NCBI RefSeq assembly: GCF_001467945.1
Contig: NZ_LNYQ01000013.1
Location: 800,850-864,849 of the forward strand
Reading direction: 5' to 3'
Length of the DNA: 64,000 nt
Origin: Legionella parisiensis
GTDB taxonomy: Bacteria > Pseudomonadota > Gammaproteobacteria > Legionellales > Legionellaceae
Shown here: positions 18,062 through 25,413 of the stretch, in pieces
Position numbering within the stretch: position 1 is the first letter of the stretch
How the letters are laid out: the number at the start of each line of letters is the position of its first letter
The notes under the pieces: model-generated
What the model saw: only the letters and a program-made list of their open reading frames with translations
What the model was told of the DNA's origin: nothing
The model's database searches: none
Translations under genes and position numbers: made by a program

Positions 18062-19063
18062 CTAATTAATCGTATGGTGTCCAATCGGATGTAAGTCTGC
18101 CTCATTTTTATCTATCACTAGAGGTATCGAGTTTAGTTCATTCACGTGCGGTTGGGTAGGTAAAAACTGAATCCCCCAAAGTGCTATTGTGGCATTGCCG
18201 TCTATTAAAAACCGTCCGTCAGCGAGCAGGAGCGGTTTATTACGAACGAAAATAAGGTAGTTATCAGTAAACCAGTTAAAGATAATAAAATCGTGCAATA
18301 ACGAAGGTGAGTTTTTGATATAATCAGGTAAATCTTGAGAGGAAAAATGCGGGAAACTTCTCATAAACTGACTACTTGATTTTTTAAAAAGCGGTGCAGA
18401 AGCATCAATGACATACAAGCGATCATCTGCTAATGCAACTCCCCTCCAGAGTGTTGAGCTTAAGAGCTTGGGAAACACACCAACTTTTTTTACGTTTAAC
18501 TGGAGTTTGGCAAGTTCATCATGAACAGCTGACATCGCCCGATAATGTTGAGCTATATTAAATAGCATAAATGAACCTGCGAGTATTAAAGCAATAATCA
18601 CGGGTTTTCTTTTGTTAAAGATAAGAGTAGAGGCTACTCCTAAACATAAAGGTACCGTGACAAATGGATCAATAATAGAAACAATATCCCAGCTTACTCT
18701 CCTATCAGAAAACGGCCAAAATAAAACGGTTCCATAAGTAGTGCAGGCATCAAGTAGCCCATGCGTCGCATAGCCTATCAAAGCAGCGAAGAAAGTGTAT
18801 TTCCAATTGGTTCGAAAGCGTTTAAAAATCAGTAAAGCTAGAGTAACGATTAAAGCACCCATTGGAATAAAAATTAGAGAGTGGGTGAAGTGGCGGTGAT
18901 AGAGGAAAAAGAGCATTGGGTTTTCTGAGGACCGAATGAATATATCCAAATCAGGAGCCATTGCGGCTAAGCCGCCGACAAGCCAAGCATTTTGCTTATC
19001 TTGTTTGTATAAAATTGCCTGTGAACAAGCAGCCCCTAAGACAGCATGTGTAACCGGATCCAT
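18062..19063 (-). CDS. YdjM-like membrane-bound metal-dependent hydrolase (DUF457)
   Basis: A 333-residue integral membrane protein. The N-terminus MDPVTHAVLGAACSQA, LAAMAPDLD, HRHFTHS and ATHGLLDACTTYGT are the conserved His/Asp motifs of the LexA-regulated YdjM/DUF457 group, thought to form a metal site. Four to five hydrophobic helices occupy the first 180 residues, with a C-terminal soluble part of about 150 residues (IIFNWFTDNYLIFVRNKPLLLADGRF), longer than in E. coli YdjM. The substrate is unknown. Confidence 0.85.
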   Translation of the reverse strand: MDPVTHAVLGAACSQAILYKQDKQNAWLVGGLAAMAPDLDIFIRSSENPMLFFLYHRHFTHSLIFIPMGALIVTLALLIFKRFRTNWKYTFFAALIGYATHGLLDACTTYGTVLFWPFSDRRVSWDIVSIIDPFVTVPLCLGVASTLIFNKRKPVIIALILAGSFMLFNIAQHYRAMSAVHDELAKLQLNVKKVGVFPKLLSSTLWRGVALADDRLYVIDASAPLFKKSSSQFMRSFPHFSSQDLPDYIKNSPSLLHDFIIFNWFTDNYLIFVRNKPLLLADGRFLIDGNATIALWGIQFLPTQPHVNELNSIPLVIDKNEADLHPIGHHTIN

Positions 19064-19226
19064 CTTTTTATCCTCGGAAGGTACATTCTAGGTATTTTTA
19101 AATCCGTTGCCAGTAAGTGTGGTATAAATCTTGAAGGCACTTACGCCAAAAAACCATCTGTATCTATAAAATGATGATACTGTATTTTGAATAAATTATC
19201 TTTGGGGATATGGTTTTTTTTATGAA

Positions 19227-20804
19227 TCAAATATGGTTAGGATCTGCTTTGGGTTCATACAGTGGATTTTCTCGAGTATTCCCTCCTTCGTAGAGTGGAT
19301 TATCAACGACCTTAGTGATTGCATCTAAAGGGTGGAATAGATAGGATTTAGGAAACTTTTTCTCTTTTGTTTGTTGTAAATTTTTTTTAATCCGCTCTAA
19401 AAGAGAAGGGCATTTTACTGCCTTTTCACATTCGAGCTCAGGAATGTCCTCGTGCGCTTTTTGTAATCCTTCTGGATGATTTGCTAATGCTTGCATTCGT
19501 TTACTCGAATAGGCTAAATACACATTGTACTTATCGCCCTGCATGGCTTTTCTTTTCTGTATGGCAGTTTCATATTCCATTAACCATTCTTTACGAAATG
19601 TGGGAAGTTTTTTAATTATTTTCTTATTTTCTTCCGCTACGGCAAAATCGCCCTTACTTGTAGCGAATTTAATTGAATCTTCTAAAATCACCTTTAATGG
19701 CTTTATCTTATATTTAATACCTTTAAATTTAATGGAAACCTCATGATCATTTTTGACCATAGCTAAAATTACATCGTTATAAAAACTGGATTGCGAATAG
19801 CGTAGAACATGCGGTGAGGGAAAAAATAAATTTCCTTTATCTATTTCGCGATTATGTATCTTGTATAAAGGAAAACTTAAGGTATAGTCCTCTAATTGCT
19901 GTCCCTGATTCTTCAGGAGCTCTTTTAGATATAAAATTCCCAGTGTACCGCAACTCACCTCATCGACTTGGGGTTGTAAATATTGAGGTTTGAGGTACGG
20001 CGAAATAAAATCAGATATATCTGTGATAAAGATATTTTTAAGTTCATTTCTATTTATAATATTACTATTATGTAAAAACCAATGAACCGGTTTGATTATT
20101 TCGTCTTTCTTAATTTGAACAAATTCAAAGTGTGCCGGTCCAACCCGAACATTATTAGTAAAGAAATAAATAACGCATTCACCTTCTTTCAAATTGGCCT
20201 GGATTTTTTTTATTTCCTCCAGGGCTTGTTCTTTGGTTAAACACACTTTTTTCTTCCGAAGATTTAAATCTTCGAGTATTTTAGCTCTGTATTCTTCTAA
20301 TTTTTTTCGACAGCCTAAATTGAAGCATATTTGATTTAATTGTTTAAGCTCTTCCGGACTTAGCTCTTTTATTCTGTCATTTTCGTCTAAAAATTTCTCC
20401 TTAATCGCATGATATAATTCTTCATAATAAGGTGAGAAATCTGTATTTTTATTATCTACTTTATTTAAGTAAAATGGTGCGGGGACTGAAGACGAAGGTC
20501 GAACCCAATAATTTCTAACTAATATGGCGTATTGTATGTTTTCGTTTTCAAATAAATCGATGTCTGTTTGAAGATCTGCGATATTTTCAGATACAATTTT
20601 TTGACCAAATTCAGTTGTACCATTAATTAAAACAACGAGATTTTCAAGCCCGTATTTATGTATGTAATGTTGAATAATTGGCTGATAGTCTTCAACTACC
20701 AATTGGTATGCAGCATGTTTTTTATCCTTAAGGAATCTATTCTTTCGTTCACTTAATCGTTTAGGGGGAGAGGTATGGAAAAAAAAAGATCGGGTTGATG
20801 GCAT
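19227..20804 (-). CDS. Candidate CE-clan cysteine protease effector with two C-terminal NPLYE motifs
   Basis: A 525-residue soluble protein. Residues 220-295 fit the Ulp1/YopJ-like CE clan in order and spacing: His225 in AHFEFVQI, a possible acidic/amide partner Asn246 in HWFLHNSN, Gln279, and Cys285 in DEVSCGTLGILYLKEL. The Gln-to-Cys distance of 6 equals that of yeast Ulp1. CE-clan enzymes in bacterial pathogens act as deubiquitinases, deSUMOylases or acetyltransferases. The last 25 residues contain NPLYE twice (502-506 and 513-517), an NPxY motif like that of integrin tails and of substrates bound by PTB domains. The first 200 residues are helical and Lys/Glu-rich and match nothing I know. 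The protein stands alone and is likely a Dot/Icm substrate. Confidence 0.55.
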   Translation of the reverse strand: MPSTRSFFFHTSPPKRLSERKNRFLKDKKHAAYQLVVEDYQPIIQHYIHKYGLENLVVLINGTTEFGQKIVSENIADLQTDIDLFENENIQYAILVRNYWVRPSSSVPAPFYLNKVDNKNTDFSPYYEELYHAIKEKFLDENDRIKELSPEELKQLNQICFNLGCRKKLEEYRAKILEDLNLRKKKVCLTKEQALEEIKKIQANLKEGECVIYFFTNNVRVGPAHFEFVQIKKDEIIKPVHWFLHNSNIINRNELKNIFITDISDFISPYLKPQYLQPQVDEVSCGTLGILYLKELLKNQGQQLEDYTLSFPLYKIHNREIDKGNLFFPSPHVLRYSQSSFYNDVILAMVKNDHEVSIKFKGIKYKIKPLKVILEDSIKFATSKGDFAVAEENKKIIKKLPTFRKEWLMEYETAIQKRKAMQGDKYNVYLAYSSKRMQALANHPEGLQKAHEDIPELECEKAVKCPSLLERIKKNLQQTKEKKFPKSYLFHPLDAITKVVDNPLYEGGNTRENPLYEPKADPNHI

Positions 20805-21078
20805 ATATACGCTCTAGCTTCTCTTACCGCATTTTCCTTAATCTGGGTATGTAATAAATTTTCTGCTGCAATTTTATCATAAGTGCTTGTTATTGAATAT
20901 AGATATAACGGTTAGTTAAAAATTAATTCTATTTTTGGGCTTATGAATGTAATAAGTAAGTGATTTACTCCTGAAGAATAATAGTCATTCCAAATAAAAT
21001 ACTTTATGACTGATTTTCTATGTCATTCACAGTTTTGGTACACTGGTTCTTCTTGTTTGCCTGGTTACATCATTTTCT

Positions 21079-22101
21079 CTATAACCATTCAGCAAAATCA
21101 ATAGTGGATTTTTTTCCAATATTGTCGTAATTTTTTTCAATCCAATGACTTGCTTCTTGTCTTCCTAAATCACGCAAAGTTATTAAAAAATCCCAATCAG
21201 GAGAGTATACGGTTGAAAGTGGGAACTCACGCAAATCTTCGTCAGCACGAATGCAATGCATAAACAGTTTTTTATAATTTTTTTCGAATTCTTTTTTTAA
21301 CTGACCTTTTGAAATCAAATTGCTGACAAAGCCAATAGCTCGCATTTCACGCATCAGAGAAGAATTAAAGGATACTTCTCTTAAACGCGAATCTATTTCT
21401 GCTGCAGTTATAGGAATTTCGTTACGTACAATAGGTACTGTATGAAAAATTAAGATATCTCTACAGCTTGTTTGGTAAATCAAAGGGAAAATAGCAGGAT
21501 TCCCCAAATATCCTCCATCCCAATAAAACTCCCCATCAATTTCAATTGACTGAAACAATTTGGGTAAACAGGCAGAGGCTAAAAGGGTGTCTATAGATAG
21601 CTCATTATTATCAAAAATACGGATTTTACCGGTTTGGGCATTAGTGGCACAGATAAATAGTTTAATATTACTTTTAGTTTTGATTTGCTCTATATCAATT
21701 ATTTTTTCCAAAACATCACGAATAGGATGGAAATTAAAAGGATTGAATTGATAGGGAGATAAAAGACTAATAATTGAGCTAAATAGAGAAAAACTAAATG
21801 GTGTTTTTGAGAAAGGTGCCATGAAATAATCAATGGGTGTTTTCGCCGTAATACCAAATAATTTTCCATAATTACTCATTGCAAGCCAAAAATCATACAA
21901 TATTTCTCTTGCTCCTTCCTCTTTTCCATGAAGATAACCATAGGCAAGAGCGGCTGCATTCATACTGCCGGCACTGGTTGCAGAAATGCCCTCGATAGTA
22001 AATAACTTTGATTCAAGAAGTTTATCTAATAAACCCCAGGTAAACGCTCCATGAGCGCCTCCACCCTGCAGGGCTAGATTTATTTTCTTTTTTTTCGACA
22101 T
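21079..22101 (-). CDS. Patatin-like phospholipase
   Basis: A 340-residue patatin family lipid acyl hydrolase. The oxyanion loop is LQGGGAHGAFTWG (residues 11-23). The nucleophile elbow ATSAGSMNA carries Ser43; the first glycine of GxSxG is Ala here (ATSAG), an unusual variant. The catalytic Asp is D195 in WDGGYLGNPA. The family hydrolyses phospholipids or lysophospholipids with a Ser-Asp dyad. Legionella encodes many patatin proteins, several of them secreted. No signal peptide is present. It lies 48 bases after an acetoacetate decarboxylase gene on the same strand, so the two are probably cotranscribed. Confidence 0.9.
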   Translation of the reverse strand: MSKKKKINLALQGGGAHGAFTWGLLDKLLESKLFTIEGISATSAGSMNAAALAYGYLHGKEEGAREILYDFWLAMSNYGKLFGITAKTPIDYFMAPFSKTPFSFSLFSSIISLLSPYQFNPFNFHPIRDVLEKIIDIEQIKTKSNIKLFICATNAQTGKIRIFDNNELSIDTLLASACLPKLFQSIEIDGEFYWDGGYLGNPAIFPLIYQTSCRDILIFHTVPIVRNEIPITAAEIDSRLREVSFNSSLMREMRAIGFVSNLISKGQLKKEFEKNYKKLFMHCIRADEDLREFPLSTVYSPDWDFLITLRDLGRQEASHWIEKNYDNIGKKSTIDFAEWL

Positions 22102-22149
22102 TTCAATCTCCCTATCGACATAGCAAACTTTTTACTGATGCGTGACAAC

Positions 22150-22890
22150 CTAACTCAAATAATCCTCGGCCACAGTCCCATAAGGTAAGGTTAAATCCGT
22201 AATAAAATGCACTACCGATACAATTTTTTTAACGGGCAACGCAGCAATTGGTGCCAATGCGTGGGGGTGTAGTTCCAAACTACCAGGTCCAGTCCAAGCT
22301 CCTTTTACTGTTACATCTGTTAGATAGGTTTTTGTGAGCTGGTTAACTTGAGGAGTGCCATCAACACCAGGTATATTCTTCAAAAGGAAAGTAGGCTTTT
22401 TCATGGAGTTTAATATTGCTTTGGGATCCACTTCATGGTGCTTATACCCCATAGTCGCAGTGGCGATTCGCAAGCTACCATAATCAAGCAAGCCAATTAA
22501 TACATCTTCCTCAACAAATAATTTTGGTTTTGCGAGTTTTTTTGGAAAGCCCCAGATTTCTCGACCACCAGCAATAGGTGCATGGCAATCAAGAAACATC
22601 GAGACAGTGAAACCGCCTTCTTCTCCTTTATGCCGAACCGGAATGACTTGTCCAGACTCTGTATAATCTCCAAAGCCTGTTGAATCTGGCATTCTAATGA
22701 ATTCAAATTTCACATGAGGTTCAAGTAGTTCCAGCCCCGGCGGTAATATATCTTCAAGCAACTCAGGATGGGTTTCGTAAGTGATGATTAAAAACTCACG
22801 ATTGATAAATCGATAGGGTCCACTAGGGTAGGTTCTTATCCATCTTGGTGCTGGCATAGCAAACTCATTTACCATTTTTGATTTTTTCAT
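22150..22890 (-). CDS. adc: Acetoacetate decarboxylase
   Basis: A protein of about 246 residues that converts acetoacetate to acetone and CO2. The Schiff-base region REIWGFPKKLAKP holds the catalytic lysine pair. The upstream MPAPRWIRTYPSGPYRFINREFLIITYET and C-terminal KIVSVVHFITDLTLPYG are family landmarks. The start at 22890 is chosen because AAGGAAGGAAATA directly precedes that ATG; an upstream ATG at 22914 lacks a ribosome site. It is likely the first gene of an operon with the patatin-like protein, which suggests a role in turning over acetoacetate, a product of poly-3-hydroxybutyrate breakdown in Legionella. Confidence 0.92.
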   Translation of the reverse strand: MKKSKMVNEFAMPAPRWIRTYPSGPYRFINREFLIITYETHPELLEDILPPGLELLEPHVKFEFIRMPDSTGFGDYTESGQVIPVRHKGEEGGFTVSMFLDCHAPIAGGREIWGFPKKLAKPKLFVEEDVLIGLLDYGSLRIATATMGYKHHEVDPKAILNSMKKPTFLLKNIPGVDGTPQVNQLTKTYLTDVTVKGAWTGPGSLELHPHALAPIAALPVKKIVSVVHFITDLTLPYGTVAEDYLS

Positions 22891-23087
22891 TATTTCCTTC
22901 CTTATGAAATACAAATAGATACAGTAAATATCAAATGTGCTGCGATACGAAATTTATTTTCCAGTAGTGCGACTACCAAATGATTCAATCAGTCAAACAA
23001 ACTCCTAATAGAAGGACAATTCTAATAGTACATTATAGACCAAATATGTTATTTCACAGAGTTATCCTGGAGTTCATTTTATGAGGT

Positions 23088-23121
23088 AGAGGCTCTTGGG
23101 GCCAGGAAAAGAAGGGCCTCT
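23088..23121. terminator. Stem-loop downstream of the RiPP operon
   Basis: AGAGGC ... GCCTCT (6-bp stem, long GC-rich loop) lies just after the stop codon of the DUF2063 gene. The T-run (GCTTTTTG) is on the plus-strand side, so its role for the minus-strand operon is uncertain. Confidence 0.3.
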
Positions 23122-23129
23122 GCTTTTTG

Positions 23130-23903
23130 TTAACCATTACTCATAAGACAATTTTCTTGAATCCATGCATGCAACTCCCTTACAAGATAACTTGCAACTT
23201 CATCTTCAGGCATCTGATGGCTTAGCAACTCGCAAATATCCATAAATGATGCTCCCTGTATTATTGCATTGAGCATGGCTCGTTCTGAATATTCTAGCTT
23301 ACGGTATCGTACTTCAAGTTGACGACGCCAGACCATTATGAATTGTGGGTTTTTTAGTTTCTTGGGAGCTGGAATGGATTTATTGTTGCGTGATGCTTTA
23401 ATAAGAGAAAGACTATTCCAATGCATGGTAAGTATTTTACATGACGGATGCAGATTGAATTTCATTTCTGGCCATTGACTTAATGGCACAGATTGCAAAT
23501 CAGCTGCGGATAATAAATTTTCATCACGAGCCACAATGGCTTGATATTCAGCCCATTCAAATGCAGCAATTTCCGCTAAATGGGGTTTTTTCTTATAGGG
23601 TAATGCTTCAGTTAAAAATTGACAGAGATTTTCCCCAAAATTATTAAGTGAATAGTTGTATGATGGATATGCATGAGTATAGCCTTGACTCAGGTGACTA
23701 AATTTTTTTTCACCTATTATCGCGGCCAATGAACTATAGTCGCTCATTAAAGTCTCTTCCAATCGTGCATAAAAGCCATTGGCATAAATAGCTACTCTGT
23801 CTGCAATAGAGCCTTTGGGTGGAGAATCAAGATAAGGATTAATGAGTGGCTCGGAGGTCAGAATAGAATCTTGTAATAAGGTATGTAATTCAGTAAGTTT
23901 CAT
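23130..23903 (-). CDS. DUF2063 partner protein (HvfC/BufC-like)
   Basis: A 257-residue protein of the DUF2063 family. The first 95 residues follow the family pattern (LTELHTLLQDSIL ... RVAIYANGFYARLEETLMSDYSSLAAIIG ... YTHAYPSYNYSLNNFGENLCQFL). The helical C-terminus ends in an RRE-like segment. Such proteins present a precursor peptide to the DUF692 enzyme encoded beside them, as in MbnC, HvfC and BufC. The gene overlaps the end of the DUF692 gene by 14 bases, so the two are translationally coupled. It is the last gene of the three-gene cluster with the Cys-repeat precursor. Confidence 0.88.
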   Translation of the reverse strand: MKLTELHTLLQDSILTSEPLINPYLDSPPKGSIADRVAIYANGFYARLEETLMSDYSSLAAIIGEKKFSHLSQGYTHAYPSYNYSLNNFGENLCQFLTEALPYKKKPHLAEIAAFEWAEYQAIVARDENLLSAADLQSVPLSQWPEMKFNLHPSCKILTMHWNSLSLIKASRNNKSIPAPKKLKNPQFIMVWRRQLEVRYRKLEYSERAMLNAIIQGASFMDICELLSHQMPEDEVASYLVRELHAWIQENCLMSNG

Positions 23904-24771
23904 ATGCTAAATCCGTTTTTTCATTCAATAAACAGCTCAGCTTCATTGCTTTTGCATATTCTAATTCTTGCCATAACTCTTCAAAGGATGGAATACGATC
24001 ATCACGCTCAATCATCGTTGATACTTCACCAAATCGTATAATCGCTTGAGCGTAAAGGTCCCAGACTTCTGTTATGACTGGATGATCATGTGTATCAATA
24101 ATGTAATCACCACAATTTTGATGTCCAGCTAAATGAAATTGTTGCACTCGCTCAACCGGAATACTTTGCAAATAGGTTGCGGGATTAAAGCCATGATTAT
24201 ATGAGCTTACATAAATATTATTTAAATCTAATAGAATGAAACAATCTGCGCGATTAGCTATTTCTGAGAGAAACTCCCATTCGGTCATTTCAGATTCTTT
24301 GTAAGTGATATAACTGGATACATTTTCAAGCAATATTTGTTGTTGGTAAAAATCCTGCACGTATTTAACGCGTTCAACAACATGATTAATGGTTTTTTCT
24401 GTATAAGGTAGAGGTAATAAATCGTGTATGTTGCGTTGATGGACACCAGTCCAACATAAGTGATCAGAGATCCATTTGGGTTGAATCCTGTCTGCTAATT
24501 GTTTTACCCTCTTAAGATATTCAAGATTCAGAGGATCCGAGCTGCCAATTGACAGGGAAACTCCATGCATTACAATAGGATAATTTTCACGCACTTTATC
24601 TAAGTAGTAAAGAGGGTTCCCTCCATCCACCAAGTAATTTTCGGTGAGAATTTCAAACCACTCTACTTTCGGAGTGTGCTCTATAATATAACTGTAATGC
24701 TCCGCTCGCAAACCTAATCCCATTCCTAAGGGCAAACATTTTTTAGAGCGAGCCTGTGTGTTTTTTTCCAT
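23890..24771 (-). CDS. DUF692/MNIO multinuclear iron oxygenase (HvfB/BufB-like RiPP enzyme)
   Basis: A 293-residue TIM-barrel enzyme of the DUF692 (MNIO) family, which oxidises cysteine residues of RiPP precursors using an iron cluster and O2. Candidate ligands in family order: H69 (MHGVSLS), D103-H104 (SDHLCW), E149/N150 (LENVSSY), D182/N184 (LLDLNNIYVSSYNHG), H213/H217 (FHLAGH) and D226-H228 (DTHDHP). The start GMGLGLRAEHYSYI and YLVDGGNPLYYLD are typical. It sits between the precursor gene (77 bases upstream, with a hairpin in the gap) and the DUF2063 partner (14-base overlap). By analogy with HvfABC and bufferins, it probably installs thiooxazole or oxazolone/thioamide groups to make a copper-binding peptide. 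Confidence 0.92.
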   Translation of the reverse strand: MEKNTQARSKKCLPLGMGLGLRAEHYSYIIEHTPKVEWFEILTENYLVDGGNPLYYLDKVRENYPIVMHGVSLSIGSSDPLNLEYLKRVKQLADRIQPKWISDHLCWTGVHQRNIHDLLPLPYTEKTINHVVERVKYVQDFYQQQILLENVSSYITYKESEMTEWEFLSEIANRADCFILLDLNNIYVSSYNHGFNPATYLQSIPVERVQQFHLAGHQNCGDYIIDTHDHPVITEVWDLYAQAIIRFGEVSTMIERDDRIPSFEELWQELEYAKAMKLSCLLNEKTDLAYETY

Positions 24772-24807
24772 CTGTCTTTTTCCTAGACGGGAGAATTTAT
24801 TGTAGAT

Positions 24808-24837
24808 GAATTGATGTCACAAGCAAGACATCAATTC
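24808..24837 (-). promoter_or_regulatory. Perfect 11-bp hairpin between precursor and MNIO genes
   Basis: gaattgatgtc / gacatcaattc with an 8-base loop, 11 bases after the precursor stop. No T-run follows in the direction of transcription. It probably stabilises the 3' end of the abundant precursor mRNA or partly stops read-through, giving more precursor than enzyme. Confidence 0.5.
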
Positions 24838-24848
24838 ACGATTACACA

Positions 24849-25133
24849 TTATGACTTACAGCTATTTTTTCCTTTACATTTATTTGAACCTTTGCAGCCG
24901 TCTTTACCTTTGCAATGATTCTTGCCTTTACAGCAATTTTTACCTTTGCAACCGTCTTTGCCTTTACAGCCGTTTTTGCCGCCGCAATTGTTTTTACCAT
25001 TGCAATTGTTCTTTGCTAGATTTGTGGACGAGTTAGAGTTGGACCCATTACTGTCGGGGGCGGCGGCATAAACGCCAGAAGTAAACAATGCGGCAGCTGT
25101 AGCGGCAATAATTAAGCTTCGTTTTTTATCCAT
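24849..25133 (-). CDS. Cys-hexad RiPP precursor (bufferin/HvfA-like metallophore peptide)
   Basis: A 94-residue pre-peptide. The signal peptide MDKKRSLIIAATAAALFTSG continues VYA, with cleavage likely after Ala23. Then comes a Ser/Asn linker (25-40) and a core with cysteines at 44, 50, 56, 62, 68, 74, 80, 86 and 92, exactly every six residues, plus Cys67. The unit is C-x-G-(K/S)-x-x (for example CKGKDG). The start at 25133 is preferred: GGAGATTGAA precedes it, whereas the in-frame ATG 12 bases upstream overlaps that site. It is followed by MNIO and partner genes, the architecture of HvfABC/bufferin systems. The product is probably a modified, periplasmic, copper- or metal-binding peptide. The pattern differs from the EGKCG repeats of HvfA, so the modification sites are not obvious. 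Confidence 0.8.
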   Translation of the reverse strand: MDKKRSLIIAATAAALFTSGVYAAAPDSNGSNSNSSTNLAKNNCNGKNNCGGKNGCKGKDGCKGKNCCKGKNHCKGKDGCKGSNKCKGKNSCKS

Positions 25134-25413
25134 TTCAATCTCCATATAATTAAAAACAGCTCATTAAAAAGCCAAGGAAACAGCATCATAAATAATAGTT
25201 GAACGACAAAAGAAGTACAAGTATGGATAAAAACTCGTATTTTCTCAGTTTACTGCTTTGAAGTTTGGATATGGACGAAAAATGCAGTATCAATAAGAGA
25301 GTTATTTTATACGCTCCCTGTAATTGTTAAAGAACTGTTAATTTCACATTTCTGACTCTATAAAAATGCATCGTGTGGTATATTTTATCAAAATAATTAA
25401 AGGCATAGCATCT

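Noticed and set aside
24849..25036. Plus-strand 61-codon frame over the RiPP precursor
   Set aside because: It is the antisense of the regular Cys-repeat gene, whose signal peptide and neighbours make that strand certain.
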